Positions 37,850 through 47,834 are shown, counted from the stretch's first letter. The stretch: DNA of 64,000 nucleotides from Agrobacterium arsenijevicii (GCA_000949895.1 JWIT01000001.1:391729-455728); one strand, 5' to 3'. Numbers and translations are program-made. The notes: generated by a model from the sequence alone, not told the origin.

Positions 37850-38269
37850 ATGGTTTGTGGCAAACCAACATTAAGATGGACGGCGGCTACGCTCGCCGTC
37901 TGTTTTCTTTTTGCGTCCCCTGCACTCGCGGAGGTATGTGACAAAGGGGGCGAATGGGACTCGGCGAATCCTGTTACGCTATGGACCGCGACAATAGCGA
38001 CAATACGTGTTTGGATACTGGCGGCCCTGCTCATTGCCTTGGGCGTTTACATGCGTTTGGCATTGCTTATTTGGTTTGTGGTGCTGTTCTCGCTGATCAT
38101 GGTTGCAGATGCGTTTTTTCAAGATCCGAACGATCCCTTTGTAAAATCCATGATTAGTGAAGGCTGCATGCATCCAGTATCGTGGATATTTCAAGTGGTT
38201 TCATTCGGCATACCGTTGGTCGTCGGAATTGTAGCGGTGCTTCAATCAATAATAAAAAGTCAGGAATGA
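37850..38269 (+). CDS. Small membrane protein of unknown function inside the infB-rbfA operon
   Basis: 139 residues, not recognised. A signal-like segment ([17 protein letters not shown]) is followed by membrane segments [38 protein letters not shown] and [17 protein letters not shown]; two Cys flank them ([13 protein letters not shown]). It starts 6 bp after infB with no visible ribosome-binding site and ends 1 bp before rbfA, whose own AGGA lies inside it. By hand count its GC is about 48%, against about 60% in its neighbours, which suggests later acquisition. Its low-GC reading frame is intact, so I consider it real. Confidence 0.75.
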   Translation: MVCGKPTLRWTAATLAVCFLFASPALAEVCDKGGEWDSANPVTLWTATIATIRVWILAALLIALGVYMRLALLIWFVVLFSLIMVADAFFQDPNDPFVKSMISEGCMHPVSWIFQVVSFGIPLVVGIVAVLQSIIKSQE

Positions 38270-38270
38270 A

Positions 38271-38687
38271 ATGGCAAAAGCAACATCATCGGCCCCTTCG
38301 CAACGCATGCTGCGTGTTGGCGAACAGGTGCGCGCCGCATTGACCCAAATTCTCCAGCGCGGCGAAGTCCGCGACGATCTGATCGAAGGCACCGTCATTT
38401 CCATCTCGGAAGTGCGCATGTCGCCCGATCTCAAGATCGCAACCGCTTATGTGACGCCGCTTGGCGTTGCGGATCATACCGACATCATCACCGCCCTGAA
38501 CCGCCATGCGAAGTTCATGCGCGGCCGCCTCGGCCCCCAGCTGCGGCAAATGAAATACATGCCGGAACTGCGTTTTCGCGACGATACCAGTTTCGACAAT
38601 TACCAGAAGATCGACGCGCTTCTGCGGTCACCGGAGGTGCAGCGCGATCTTGGACCTTCAAACGAAAAAGACGACGAACAGAACTGA
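38271..38687 (+). CDS. rbfA: 30S ribosome-binding factor A
   Basis: 138 residues. [22 protein letters not shown], the conserved [19 protein letters not shown] core (here [14 protein letters not shown]) and [12 protein letters not shown] form the KH-type RbfA fold. It is a late 16S processing and 30S maturation factor, important in the cold. It follows the unknown membrane gene by one base and precedes truB by three. Confidence 0.97.
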   Translation: MAKATSSAPSQRMLRVGEQVRAALTQILQRGEVRDDLIEGTVISISEVRMSPDLKIATAYVTPLGVADHTDIITALNRHAKFMRGRLGPQLRQMKYMPELRFRDDTSFDNYQKIDALLRSPEVQRDLGPSNEKDDEQN

Positions 38688-38690
38688 AGC

Positions 38691-39638
38691 ATGTCCAAAC
38701 CACGCAAACAACAGCACCGCAAACCCAAAGGCCGCCCGATCTCGGGCTGGCTCATTCTCGACAAGCCGCTCGACTTTGGCTCGACCGAAGCCGTTTCCAA
38801 GATCAAATGGCTGTTCAACGCCCAGAAGGCGGGCCACGCCGGAACGCTCGATCCCTTGGCTTCCGGCATGCTGCCGATTGCACTCGGCGACGCCACCAAG
38901 ACCGTGCCTTACGTCATGGACGGCCGGAAAATCTACGAGTTTACCGTCACCTGGGGTGAGGAACGCGCGACCGACGATCTGGAAGGCGAGGTCGTCAATT
39001 CCTCCGACCAGCGCCCGGAAGAACAAGCGATCCGCGATATTCTGCCCAATTATACCGGCGTGATCATGCAGACACCGCCGCAGTTCTCCGCCATCAAGAT
39101 CGCCGGCGAGCGCGCCTATGATCTGGCGCGCGAAGGCGAGACGGTGGACATCCCGGCACGCGAGGTGGAAATTCACCGCCTGACGCTGCTCGCCTGCCCC
39201 GACGCCAGCACCGCGCATTTCGAAGTGGAATGCGGCAAGGGAACCTATGTGCGTGCGCTTGCGCGCGACATGGGCCGCGATCTCGGCTGTTTTGGTCATA
39301 TTTCGCAATTGCGCCGTACCATGGTCGCGCCGTTTGGCGAGGACATGATGGTGCCGCTCGAAACCTTGACAGCGCTGGAAGCCATCGAAGACCGCGACGA
39401 GCGGCTCGAGGCGCTGGATGCTTTTCTGATCGACACGGCGGAAGCGCTTTCGGCACTTCCCTGCCTCGTCATCAGTGACGATCAGGCGCACCGGCTGAAG
39501 ATGGGCAACCCTATCCTGCTGCGCGGGCGTGACGCGCCAACCAATCATCCGGAGGCCTATGCCACCGCGCATGGCAAGCTCGTCGCCATCGGCGAGATCG
39601 GCGAGGGCGAATTTAGACCGAAGCGCGTTTTCGGCTGA
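38691..39638 (+). CDS. truB: tRNA pseudouridine(55) synthase
   Basis: 315 residues. It has [17 protein letters not shown], the catalytic-Asp segment [50 protein letters not shown] and the [13 protein letters not shown] loop, all TruB signatures. It converts U55 to pseudouridine in the T loop of tRNAs. rbfA-truB-rpsO-pnp is a conserved order. Confidence 0.97.
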   Translation: MSKPRKQQHRKPKGRPISGWLILDKPLDFGSTEAVSKIKWLFNAQKAGHAGTLDPLASGMLPIALGDATKTVPYVMDGRKIYEFTVTWGEERATDDLEGEVVNSSDQRPEEQAIRDILPNYTGVIMQTPPQFSAIKIAGERAYDLAREGETVDIPAREVEIHRLTLLACPDASTAHFEVECGKGTYVRALARDMGRDLGCFGHISQLRRTMVAPFGEDMMVPLETLTALEAIEDRDERLEALDAFLIDTAEALSALPCLVISDDQAHRLKMGNPILLRGRDAPTNHPEAYATAHGKLVAIGEIGEGEFRPKRVFG

Positions 39639-39802
39639 GACGAGCCTTGAGCGGCGCCGTCAATCGCCTCTTTCAATTGTACCCGGAATAGTTTATAGGC
39701 AGCGCCAGCTTGGGCTTTGCCTATGCTGCCGAATGGCCAGAGCTGGACGACATCCCGGCTCTTGGCGTCCCATTTTTTCCTTAAAATAGAAAGGATCGTC
39801 CG

Positions 39803-40072
39803 ATGTCGATTACTGCAGAGCGCAAAGCCGCCCTCATCAAGGAATATGCAACGAACGAAGGCGACACCGGTTCTCCGGAAGTTCAGGTCGCTATTCTGAC
39901 CGAGCGGATCAACAACCTGACCGGTCACTTCAAGGACCACAAGAAGGACAACCACTCCCGTCGTGGCCTTCTGACGCTGGTTTCGAGCCGCCGTTCGCTT
40001 CTCGACTATCTGAAGAAGAAGGACGAAGCCCGTTACAGCAAGCTGATCGGTGCTCTCGGCATTCGCCGCTAA
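39803..40072 (+). CDS. rpsO: 30S ribosomal protein S15
   Basis: 89 residues starting [28 protein letters not shown], the classical S15 N-terminus, and ending [12 protein letters not shown]. It is an early 16S-binding protein. AAAGGA precedes the start. The 164-bp gap after truB contains a structured stretch around TAGGCAG...CTGCC that could house its own promoter or an S15 autoregulatory leader; neither is demonstrated. Confidence 0.98.
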   Translation: MSITAERKAALIKEYATNEGDTGSPEVQVAILTERINNLTGHFKDHKKDNHSRRGLLTLVSSRRSLLDYLKKKDEARYSKLIGALGIRR

Positions 40073-40078
40073 AACCTT

Positions 40079-40115
40079 ATCCGGCGGGTTTCACAACGAT
40101 ACCCGCCGGTTTTTA
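40079..40115 (+). terminator. Terminator after rpsO
   Basis: Stem ATCCGGCGGGT / ACCCGCCGGT with an 11-base loop, followed by TTTTTATA. It lies ten bases past the rpsO stop and separates rpsO from pnp, whose message may also come from read-through. Confidence 0.85.
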
Positions 40116-40344
40116 TATCGGGCCTTTTTACAGGCCATCTTGAATTTCCGGGCGTTTGCCGCAGCTATGGCCCCCGGACGATAAGGCAGCCCCGGATGGG
40201 CCGGTGCAGTCTTTTCAACCGCAGACCCTGTCATGGGGCAGGATTGCCGGATGCTTGCACCTTGAAAGCCTCCGGCTGTCTTGCCCGTGATTGCGTCGAT
40301 CGTTGCCCCCTCGCAAGGCGGGCATGCACAAACAAGGACAAGAT

Positions 40345-42492
40345 ATGTTCAATAAACACTCCGTAGAAATCGAATGGGCAGGCCGCCTGCTGAAGCTCGA
40401 GACCGGCAAGGTTGCCCGTCAGGCTGACGGCGCCGTCATCGCAACCTACGGCGAGACGATGGTTCTCGCGACGGTGGTTTCCGCAAAGTCTCCGAAGCCG
40501 GGACAGGACTTCTTCCCGCTCACCGTCAACTACCAGGAAAAGACCTACGCAGCAGGCAAGATCCCCGGCGGTTATTTCAAACGCGAAGGCCGTCCTTCCG
40601 AAAAGGAAACGCTGGTTTCCCGCCTGATCGACCGTCCGATCCGCCCGCTTTTCCCTGAAGGCTACAAGAACGACACGCAGGTTGTCGTCACGGTCATTCA
40701 GCACGATCTGGAAAACGACCCGGACGTCCTGTCGATGGTTGCCGCATCCGCTGCGCTCACACTGTCCGGCATTCCTTTCATGGGCCCGGTCGGCGGCGCG
40801 CGCGTTGGCTACATCAACGGCGAATATGTTCTGAACCCGCATCTCGACGAGATGGATGAATCGGTTCTGGATCTCGTTGTTGCCGGCACACAGGACGCCG
40901 TCCTGATGGTGGAATCGGAAGCCAAGGAACTCAACGAAGACGTCATGCTCGGCGCCGTCATGTTCGGCCACCGGGGCTTCCAGCCGGTTATCGACGCGAT
41001 CATCAAGCTCGCCGAAGTTGCCGCCAAGGAACCGCGCGAGTTCGAACCGGAAGATTTCTCCGCGCTCGAAAGCGAAATGCTGGCCTTGGCCGAAACCGAA
41101 CTGCGCACTGCCTACAAGATCACCGAAAAGGCTGCCCGTTACGCCGCCGTCGACGCCGTGAAGGCGAAGGTCAAGGCTCACTTCCTGCCGGAAGAAGGCG
41201 AAGCGAAGTACAGCCCGGAAGAAATCGGCGCCGTCTTCAAGCACCTTCAGGCCAAGATCGTTCGCTGGAACGTTCTCGACACCAAGAGCCGCATCGATGG
41301 CCGCGACCTGTCGACCGTTCGTCCGATCGTTTCGGAAGTCGGCCTCCTGCCGCGCACCCATGGTTCGGCGCTGTTCACCCGCGGTGAAACCCAGGCGATC
41401 GTTGTTGCGACGCTCGGCACCGGCGAAGACGAACAGTATGTCGACAGCCTGACCGGCATGTACAAGGAACGCTTCCTGCTGCATTACAACTTCCCGCCCT
41501 ACTCGGTCGGCGAAACGGGCCGCATGGGCTCCCCGGGCCGTCGCGAAATCGGTCACGGCAAGCTCGCATGGCGCGCTATCCGTCCGATGCTGCCGACTGC
41601 GGAACAGTTCCCCTACACGCTGCGCGTCGTTTCCGAAATCACCGAGTCCAACGGCTCCTCGTCGATGGCAACGGTTTGCGGCACCTCGCTTGCACTGATG
41701 GACGCAGGCGTTCCGCTTGCCAAGCCGGTTGCCGGTATCGCCATGGGCCTTATCCTTGAAGGCGAGCGCTTTGCGGTTCTCTCCGACATCCTGGGTGACG
41801 AAGATCACCTCGGCGATATGGACTTCAAGGTCGCCGGCACCGCCGACGGCATCACCTCGCTGCAGATGGACATCAAGATCGCCGGTATCACCGAAGAGAT
41901 CATGAAGATCGCACTGGAGCAGGCACAGGGTGGCCGCAAGCACATCCTCGGCGAAATGGCGAACGCCATCACCGAGAGCCGTGGCCAGCTCGGCGAATTC
42001 GCACCGCGCATCGAAGTGATGAACATCCCGGTCGACAAGATCCGTGAAGTCATCGGCTCCGGCGGCAAGGTCATTCGCGAAATCGTCGAAAAGACCGGCG
42101 CCAAGATCAACATCGAAGACGACGGCACCGTCAAGATCGCGTCCTCTTCTGGCAAGGAAATCGAAGCAGCCCGCAAGTGGATCCACTCGATCGTTGCGGA
42201 ACCGGAAGTCGGCGCCATCTACGAAGGCACGGTCGTCAAGACCGCTGACTTCGGCGCTTTCGTCAACTTCTTCGGCGCTCGCGATGGCCTCGTGCACATC
42301 TCGCAGCTCGCTTCCGAGCGTGTCGCCAAGACCTCTGACGTCGTCAAGGAAGGCGACAAGGTCTGGGTCAAGCTGATGGGCTTCGACGAGCGTGGCAAGG
42401 TTCGCCTGTCCATGAAGGTTGTCGACCAGGCAACCGGCAAGGAAGTTGCCGCCGACAAGAAGAAGGAAGACGGCGAAGCCGCTGCTGAATAA
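40345..42492 (+). CDS. pnp: Polyribonucleotide nucleotidyltransferase (PNPase)
   Basis: 715 residues from the ATG at 40345 ([21 protein letters not shown]), with AAGGA upstream. Two RNase PH domains ([33 protein letters not shown]) flank an all-helical linker, and the conserved PPYSVGE and [12 protein letters not shown] loops are present. KH ([20 protein letters not shown]) and S1 ([20 protein letters not shown]) domains close it. It degrades RNA 3'-5' by phosphorolysis, as part of or beside the RNase E degradosome. Confidence 0.98.
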   Translation: MFNKHSVEIEWAGRLLKLETGKVARQADGAVIATYGETMVLATVVSAKSPKPGQDFFPLTVNYQEKTYAAGKIPGGYFKREGRPSEKETLVSRLIDRPIRPLFPEGYKNDTQVVVTVIQHDLENDPDVLSMVAASAALTLSGIPFMGPVGGARVGYINGEYVLNPHLDEMDESVLDLVVAGTQDAVLMVESEAKELNEDVMLGAVMFGHRGFQPVIDAIIKLAEVAAKEPREFEPEDFSALESEMLALAETELRTAYKITEKAARYAAVDAVKAKVKAHFLPEEGEAKYSPEEIGAVFKHLQAKIVRWNVLDTKSRIDGRDLSTVRPIVSEVGLLPRTHGSALFTRGETQAIVVATLGTGEDEQYVDSLTGMYKERFLLHYNFPPYSVGETGRMGSPGRREIGHGKLAWRAIRPMLPTAEQFPYTLRVVSEITESNGSSSMATVCGTSLALMDAGVPLAKPVAGIAMGLILEGERFAVLSDILGDEDHLGDMDFKVAGTADGITSLQMDIKIAGITEEIMKIALEQAQGGRKHILGEMANAITESRGQLGEFAPRIEVMNIPVDKIREVIGSGGKVIREIVEKTGAKINIEDDGTVKIASSSGKEIEAARKWIHSIVAEPEVGAIYEGTVVKTADFGAFVNFFGARDGLVHISQLASERVAKTSDVVKEGDKVWVKLMGFDERGKVRLSMKVVDQATGKEVAADKKKEDGEAAAE

Positions 42493-42511
42493 GGCCGCGC
42501 CGCCAGACCCT

Positions 42512-42545
42512 ATCGAGGCGCGGGTTTTGCCCGCGCCTTTTTTTC
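42512..42545 (+). terminator. Terminator after pnp
   Basis: Stem AGGCGCGGG / CCCGCGCCT with a TTTTG loop and seven T, 20 bp beyond the pnp stop. Confidence 0.93.
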
Positions 42546-42554
42546 GTTTTCGTT

Positions 42555-42600
42555 TGTCTTTTCGGGAAAAACCGGATTCCACTTTTCCCTGACAAACTCT
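42555..42600. repeat. Dispersed intergenic repeat, copy 4
   Basis: TTTCGGGAAAAACCGGATT, then CCACTTTTCCCTGACAAACTC, between the pnp terminator and the next gene. It is the most divergent copy and retains the AAAACCG-N5-CCACTTTTCCCTG core. Confidence 0.5.
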
Positions 42601-42622
42601 TTCCTACCTTGAGGACGCTCCA

Positions 42623-43639
42623 ATGAGCCGTGACGCTGTTAAAACCCTTTTCCATCCCTTCGCCGCAGAGATGCTCGACATGCCGAAAGAGGGCGAGCGC
42701 TTTCTGTTTCTGGGAGCGGAAGCCGGCCCGCGGCTAGAGGGTTTTGACGCTGACATCGTCGCGGTTCAGAATTTTCGGCCGCTTTACCGGGCTCTTCAGG
42801 CGCAGAACTCAGAGGTCACGCCGGATGTTTCGGGCGAGGACTACGATGCGGCGCTGCTTCTCTGCGGTAAACATCGCGGCGAGAACGAAAACCGCGTTGC
42901 CGAAGCGCTGTCGCGTGTCAAGGCAGGCGGGTTGATCGTTGCTGCGGGATCGAAGGAAGACGGTATCCTGACGCTGCGCAAGACACTGGCAAAGCTTGGC
43001 ATCGAGTCCGAATCGACCCCGAAATACCACGGCGTCGCGCTCTGGTTCAAACGGCCGGACGATGTTTCATCTGCCGTGTCGAAGCTTGCCCAGCATGCCG
43101 TGACCGTAGCTGGCCGTTTCACCGCCAGACCCGGCATGTTCTCGCATGACCGTGTGGATGATGGCTCGGAGCTTCTCGCATCGCGCCTGCCGACCGACTT
43201 TGACGGCAACGCTGCCGATTTCGGCGCGGGTTGGGGTTATCTTTCGGTCATGCTGGCGGAAAAATCGCCGCGCACGGCCCGCATCGATCTTTTCGAAGCG
43301 GACTGGAACGCGCTCGAATTCGCCAAGACCAATCTTCTCGAAAACAATCCGCGACTGACGGCGCGCTTCTTCTGGCAGGACCTCGCAAACGAGCCGCCGA
43401 AGGAAAAATACGACCTCATCATCATGAACCCGCCGTTCCACGCTGCGGGACAGGCCGCGGAACCCGCACTCGGTCAGGCTTTCATCAAAACGGCGGCCGG
43501 CGCGCTTCGCAACGGTGGAAAGCTGCTGATGGTCGCCAATCGCGGCATGCCCTATGAGCCCGTGCTGGCGACGGAATTCCGCACCAGCGCTGAGGTGTGC
43601 CGCAACGCCCGCTTCAAGATCCTGAGCGCCCAGAAATAA
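42623..43639 (+). CDS. Class I SAM methyltransferase, RsmC-like
   Basis: 338 residues with a GAGGA ribosome-binding site. A degenerate N-terminal half is followed by an active methyltransferase half: AADFGAGWGYLSVMLA (SAM loop), IDLFEADWNALEFAKTNL, and the catalytic NPPFH, which marks N2-guanine RNA methyltransferases such as RsmC (16S m2G1207) and RlmG. Two-half architecture and length agree with RsmC. The exact target base is inferred. Confidence 0.88.
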   Translation: MSRDAVKTLFHPFAAEMLDMPKEGERFLFLGAEAGPRLEGFDADIVAVQNFRPLYRALQAQNSEVTPDVSGEDYDAALLLCGKHRGENENRVAEALSRVKAGGLIVAAGSKEDGILTLRKTLAKLGIESESTPKYHGVALWFKRPDDVSSAVSKLAQHAVTVAGRFTARPGMFSHDRVDDGSELLASRLPTDFDGNAADFGAGWGYLSVMLAEKSPRTARIDLFEADWNALEFAKTNLLENNPRLTARFFWQDLANEPPKEKYDLIIMNPPFHAAGQAAEPALGQAFIKTAAGALRNGGKLLMVANRGMPYEPVLATEFRTSAEVCRNARFKILSAQK

Positions 43640-43656
43640 TCAACTCGATACGATAA

Positions 43657-44601
43657 TCAGCTCAACAGCCATGCCCACAGCGACACGGAAAGAACGCCGG
43701 TCGCCGTGGAAATGCTGATGGTGGAGGCCGCAACGCTGTGGCCGATACCGAAGCGGTTGGCGATCAGCCATGCATTCACCCCTGTCGGCACCGAAGAGGT
43801 GAGCACGAGGGCAGCGGTCCATTCCCGGCTGAGACCGAGAGCATGGCCCATGGCCCACACACAGGCGGGCAGAAGCAGCAGTTTGAAAACCGTCATGGTG
43901 ACGGCGATCCCGAGATTGCCGCGAATGGTGTATTTCGTCAGCGCCATACCAAGCGAAATGAGCGCCGCAGGTCCCGCCATGGAGGCAATCTGATCGACCA
44001 CGGTCTTGAGGATGGGTGTCAGCGTCACGCCTGAAACATTGGTCGAAAGCCCGATGAAAAGTCCGATCACCAGCGGATTGGTGATGAGGTTGCGGCCGAC
44101 CTGCCTGAAGACAGACACCATGCTGCGCTTTTCCCCACCGACCGCCTTGTGAGTGGCATTTTCCATCAGGATGGTGCCGGCAATCATCATGACCGGCAGA
44201 TGGATGGCCAGCAGAATGGAGAGGGCGACCAGCCCCTCATCCCCGATGGACCGCCCGACGAGCGGCAGGCCGATGAAGATATTGTTGGCAAAGGCCGAGG
44301 ATATGCCGGCTATGACGGCGATGCGATTATCCTGCTTGAAGACGTAACGCGTGACGATATGCCCAACCGTCCAGGTGACGGCCACACCGGCGAAATAGGT
44401 GATCCACAGCCGGAACGGCGATGCTCCGTGAAAATTCGCCTCCGCCAGCGTGCGGAAAATCAAGGTCGGCACGGCGATCTTGAACACGAAATCGCTGAGA
44501 ATCTCGCCGGCATCGGCCCTGAACAGACCGGCCTTGACGGTCAGCCAGCCGATCAGGATGAGAATGAAAATCGGAGCGACGTTCGCGGCAACGGCAGACA
44601 T
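43657..44601 (-). CDS. AEC family transporter (auxin efflux carrier-type)
   Basis: 314 residues from the ATG at 44601 (MSAVAANVAPIFILILIGWL); longer in-frame starts lie in the repeat-like upstream region. There are ten hydrophobic helices in two sets of five, with the AEC features VTWTVGHIVTRYV, FANNIFIGLPLVGRSIG and TSSVPTGVNAWLIANRFG. It is related to malonate/malate carriers (MdcF/MleP type) and plant PIN proteins. The substrate is unknown; no linked catabolic gene. Confidence 0.85.
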   Translation of the reverse strand: MSAVAANVAPIFILILIGWLTVKAGLFRADAGEILSDFVFKIAVPTLIFRTLAEANFHGASPFRLWITYFAGVAVTWTVGHIVTRYVFKQDNRIAVIAGISSAFANNIFIGLPLVGRSIGDEGLVALSILLAIHLPVMMIAGTILMENATHKAVGGEKRSMVSVFRQVGRNLITNPLVIGLFIGLSTNVSGVTLTPILKTVVDQIASMAGPAALISLGMALTKYTIRGNLGIAVTMTVFKLLLLPACVWAMGHALGLSREWTAALVLTSSVPTGVNAWLIANRFGIGHSVAASTISISTATGVLSVSLWAWLLS

Positions 44602-44849
44602 GGAGGGAAAGCTTTCGCGACTTTTGCGGGAGATACTCCGCTTTAGAGCGTTTTCCACGGGAAGGGAATCACGAAAACGCTCCACCTCCCTGTTTCATGC
44701 AATACGCGACAATCCGTGAGGTGTTTTCACCGAAGCATCCCTAAACACTCCTCCAAATCAAACGTGCTGCGGTCGGCTCGTCGAGCGGCCCATAAGGACA
44801 ATCCCGCTTACGGCATTCTGAAATGAGGGGATGAAACAATGAGCCAAAA

Positions 44850-44877
44850 GAAAAAGCGGGGTTTCCCCCGCCTTTTG
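44850..44877. terminator. Bidirectional intrinsic terminator
   Basis: AAAAGCGGGG / CCCCGCCTTTT with a short loop. The - strand continues as TTTTTCTTTTGG, the stronger orientation, ten bases after the stop of the possible 39-residue gene. It is not adjacent to any other leftward gene end. Confidence 0.85.
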
Positions 44878-44886
44878 TCATGTCCG

Positions 44887-45006
44887 TTATATGCCGTCAG
44901 TACATCCGTGACGGAGATAACGGTTGAGCCAGAAGACCTCATGTCTCCCATTTTGGTACGCATTCACACACCATTTGCTCTGATCGGAGTGATAGCTTAA
45001 CCACAT
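44887..45006 (-). CDS. Possible small protein of 39 residues
   Basis: The frame MWLSYHSDQSKWCVNAYQNG, then RHEVFWLNRYLRHGC and a short end, is rich in Trp, Tyr, Arg and His and has two Cys. The stop is followed ten bases later by a good leftward terminator with no other gene to serve. Against it: no visible ribosome-binding site, a GTG three codons upstream is equally possible, and the frame runs open into the sugar kinase gene, which chance could give. Not recognised. It could instead be the 3' part of a noncoding RNA. Confidence 0.35.
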   Translation of the reverse strand: MWLSYHSDQSKWCVNAYQNGRHEVFWLNRYLRHGCTDGI

Positions 45007-45130
45007 TACAGGCACATGACGCGTTTCGTTCTCTGATAGAGAACCGCATATTTCCCCATTGGGCTTTTCTTGCCGCCAGAATTGTTTAAGACCGTTCGGA
45101 AATATGCGTCCCTGCAAACCGGATAGGCCT

Positions 45131-46123
45131 ATGACGAAATTCGACGTACTGACTGTCGGCAATGCCATCGTCGACATCATTTCCCGCTGTGATGATCGCT
45201 TTCTGAATGACAACGCCATCACCAAGGGCGCGATGAACCTCATCGATGCGGAACGGGCCGAGCTGCTTTATTCGCTGATGGGACCGGCTCTCGAAGCCTC
45301 CGGCGGAAGTGCGGGTAACACGGCTGCGGGCGTGGCGAATTTTGGCGGCAGGGCCGCTTATTTCGGCAAGGTGGCCGAAGACCAGCTCGGAGAAATCTTC
45401 CAGCACGACATCCGTGCGCAGGGCGTTTATTTTGAAACCAAGCCGGAGGGCACGTTCCCGCCGACCGCCCGTTCGATGATCTTCGTAACCGAAGACGGCG
45501 AGCGCTCGATGAACACCTATCTCGGCGCCTGCGTCGATCTCGGTCCGGAAGACGTCGAAGACGACGTGGTGGCGGATACGAAAGTCACCTATTTCGAGGG
45601 TTACCTGTGGGACCCGCCGCGTGCCAAGGACGCCATTCGCGAATGCGCCCGCATTGCGCATGAGAACGGCCGCGAAGTCTCCATGACGCTTTCCGACAGT
45701 TTCTGCGTCGGCCGCTACCGAGAAGAATTTCTCGATCTGATGCGCTCCGGCACCGTGGACATCGTTTTCGCCAACAAGCAGGAAGCGCTTTCGCTTTACG
45801 AAACCGACGATTTCGAGCTGGCGCTGACGAAAATCGCCGCCGATTGCAAGATCGCAGCGGTGACGATGAGCGAAGAAGGCGCCGTTATCCTGCGCGGCAC
45901 CGAACGCGTGAAGGTAGACGCCTATCCGGTGCATGACGTGGTCGACACGACGGGTGCCGGTGATCTTTTCGCCGCTGGCTTCCTGTTCGGTTATACGCAG
46001 GACCGGTCGCTGGAAGATTGCGGCAAACTCGGCTGCCTCGCAGCGGCCGCCGTCATTCAGCAGGTCGGGCCGCGCCCGATGTCATCCCTGAAGGTACTTG
46101 GTGCCAAGCACGGCCTTATTTAA
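45131..46123 (+). CDS. PfkB family carbohydrate kinase, adenosine kinase type
   Basis: 330 residues from the ATG at 45131 (MTKFDVLTVGNAIVDIISRC). PfkB signatures: GSAGNTAAGVANFGGRAAYFGKV near the N-terminus and the anion-hole/catalytic DTTGAGDLFAAGFLFGY near the C-terminus, with Asp as base. The GNAIVDI start and overall layout resemble the adenosine kinase-like branch common in Rhizobiales. It phosphorylates a nucleoside or sugar with ATP; the substrate is inferred. Its last 8 bp overlap the end of the convergent SH3 gene. Confidence 0.88.
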   Translation: MTKFDVLTVGNAIVDIISRCDDRFLNDNAITKGAMNLIDAERAELLYSLMGPALEASGGSAGNTAAGVANFGGRAAYFGKVAEDQLGEIFQHDIRAQGVYFETKPEGTFPPTARSMIFVTEDGERSMNTYLGACVDLGPEDVEDDVVADTKVTYFEGYLWDPPRAKDAIRECARIAHENGREVSMTLSDSFCVGRYREEFLDLMRSGTVDIVFANKQEALSLYETDDFELALTKIAADCKIAAVTMSEEGAVILRGTERVKVDAYPVHDVVDTTGAGDLFAAGFLFGYTQDRSLEDCGKLGCLAAAAVIQQVGPRPMSSLKVLGAKHGLI

Positions 46124-46655
46124 AGGCCTCGCCGGGGTAAGCGCCCCAGATTTCGCCCTGCGACACCCAGCCTGAGGCCTGACCGGCCTCAGCGCGACAC
46201 CAGTCGCCATTGCATTCCCCGATCCTGAAGACGACGCCCGGCTCCAGCCGGGCGATGACGGAGGCACCCGACTGCGCATCGCGGCGCATGTTGACGTAGA
46301 CATCCTTGCCTTTGCCACGCATCCACGGCGCGGCGACGGCCGTGCGCTCGCCGGAAAGCAGCGCCTGATTGACCCAGCCTTCCGTGCCATCGGCATCGCG
46401 GATGCGCCGCCAGTTTTCATATTCCTGGATTATTTCAACCGGCATTCCCGATTTCATATACATCCAGGATACGGCATAATCCGTGCTGGGACCGATGCGC
46501 ATGTTGACGCGCTTGGATTTCAAGCTGACGAAACGGGGCAAGGGCAAGCCGCTTGCGCCCTTCGCAGCGCCCTGCGCCATGGCTTCGCTCGCCACACCGG
46601 AGAGGCCCAAAGACAATGCAATGCAAACCATAGAAACCACACTGCGCATGCCCAT
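46116..46655 (-). CDS. Exported SH3-domain protein
   Basis: 179 residues from the ATG at 46655, with AGGAAACGG just upstream; an ATG two codons later is possible. A signal peptide (VVSMVCIALSLGLSGVASEAMAQ) is followed by two bacterial SH3 repeats (SH3_4/DUF1058 type): SKRVNMRIGPSTDYAVSWMY with GTEGWVNQALLSG, and DVYVNMRRDAQSGASVIARL with ASGWVSQGEIWG. Such proteins bind peptidoglycan or periplasmic partners. No enzyme domain is attached. Confidence 0.88.
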   Translation of the reverse strand: MGMRSVVSMVCIALSLGLSGVASEAMAQGAAKGASGLPLPRFVSLKSKRVNMRIGPSTDYAVSWMYMKSGMPVEIIQEYENWRRIRDADGTEGWVNQALLSGERTAVAAPWMRGKGKDVYVNMRRDAQSGASVIARLEPGVVFRIGECNGDWCRAEAGQASGWVSQGEIWGAYPGEAFK

Positions 46656-46829
46656 TTCCGTTTCCTGCCTTCTGCAAACCGGATGATATTCGAGGAGGCT
46701 CGTTTCCACACGCCTCAAGCTTCGGCGAGTTTTATTTGTCTTCGCCGGTGGGTCTGGTAGAAACGCCCTGATTGAAAGAAATTATCGCTCTTTCTGGTTA
46801 ATGACTTCTGAACAAGGCAGCGGCAAACG

Positions 46830-47834
46830 ATGACCCACAAGAAGAGACCGACAGTCTATATCACCCGCAAATTGCCTGACGTCGTCGAAACCAGAATGCG
46901 CGAGCTCTTCGATGCCGAATTGAATATCGACGACAGGCAGCGCAGCGAAGAAGAACTTGTGGCTGCCATGCAGCGAGTGGACGTTCTGGTGCCGACCGTC
47001 ACTGACCGTATTACCCCCGCAATGCTCGAGAAGGCCGGACCGCAGCTGAAGCTGATCGCCAGCTTCTCCAACGGCATCGACCATGTGGATGTGGACGCGG
47101 CTGCCCGAAAGGGCATCACCGTCACCAATACGCCCAATGTGCTGACCGAAGATAGCGCCGATATCACCATGGCGCTGGTGCTCGCCGTTCCACGCCGAAT
47201 GATCGAAGGTACGCGCGTTCTTGCCAATGGCGCGGACGAGTGGCTGGGCTGGTCGCCGACCTGGATGCTCGGGCGGCGCATTTCCGGCAAGCGTATCGGC
47301 ATTGTCGGCATGGGCCGCATCGGAACGGCACTTGCGCGGCGTGCCAAGGCCTTCGGCCTCTCCATTCACTATCACAACCGCAAACGCGTCAATCCGGCCA
47401 CCGAGACAGAACTTGAGGCAACCTACTGGGACAGTCTTGACCAGATGCTGGCGCGGGTGGACATCGTTTCCGTCAATTGCCCCTCGACGCCGGCAACCTA
47501 TCACCTGATCTCGGCGCGGCGGCTCGCGCTGATGCAGCCGACCAGCTACATCGTCAACACGGCCCGCGGCGATATCATCGATGAGGCGGCGATGATCCAG
47601 TGCCTGCGCGATGGCAAGATCGCCGGCGCCGGTCTCGATGTCTATGAGAACGAACCCGCCATCAATCCTAAGCTCATCAAACTCGCCAAGGAAGGCAAGG
47701 TCGTGCTGCTTCCCCACATGGGCTCGGCAACGATCGAAGGCCGCATCGAAATGGGCGACAAGGTCATCATCAACATCCGTACGCTTTTCGACGGCCATCG
47801 CCCGCCGAACCGGGTTCTGCCGGGGCGAAACTGA
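46830..47834 (+). CDS. D-isomer 2-hydroxyacid dehydrogenase (glyoxylate/hydroxypyruvate reductase type)
   Basis: 334 residues. NAD-binding loop GIVGMGRIGTALARRAKAFG, followed by HYHNRKRV, whose Arg-Lys-Arg favours NADPH. The catalytic triad is Arg in SFSNGIDHVDVDAA/NTARGDIIDE, Glu in DVYENEP and His in LLPHMGSAT. This matches glyoxylate/D-glycerate reductases (GyaR-like) of the rhizobia. It reduces glyoxylate or hydroxypyruvate in the cytosol; the preferred substrate is inferred. Confidence 0.92.
   Translation: MTHKKRPTVYITRKLPDVVETRMRELFDAELNIDDRQRSEEELVAAMQRVDVLVPTVTDRITPAMLEKAGPQLKLIASFSNGIDHVDVDAAARKGITVTNTPNVLTEDSADITMALVLAVPRRMIEGTRVLANGADEWLGWSPTWMLGRRISGKRIGIVGMGRIGTALARRAKAFGLSIHYHNRKRVNPATETELEATYWDSLDQMLARVDIVSVNCPSTPATYHLISARRLALMQPTSYIVNTARGDIIDEAAMIQCLRDGKIAGAGLDVYENEPAINPKLIKLAKEGKVVLLPHMGSATIEGRIEMGDKVIINIRTLFDGHRPPNRVLPGRN

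Larger units (their letters stand above)
44602..45130. other. 530-bp intergenic region
   Basis: Contains, in order, a fragment AGAGCGTTTTCC...GAAAACGCTC (44645-44684, 10-bp inverted arms, REP-like), a GC-mixed stretch without a frame, a bidirectional terminator (44850-44876), and a short possible gene read leftward (44887-45006). The last 125 bp before the sugar kinase would hold both divergent promoters. Nothing else recognised. Confidence 0.5.
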
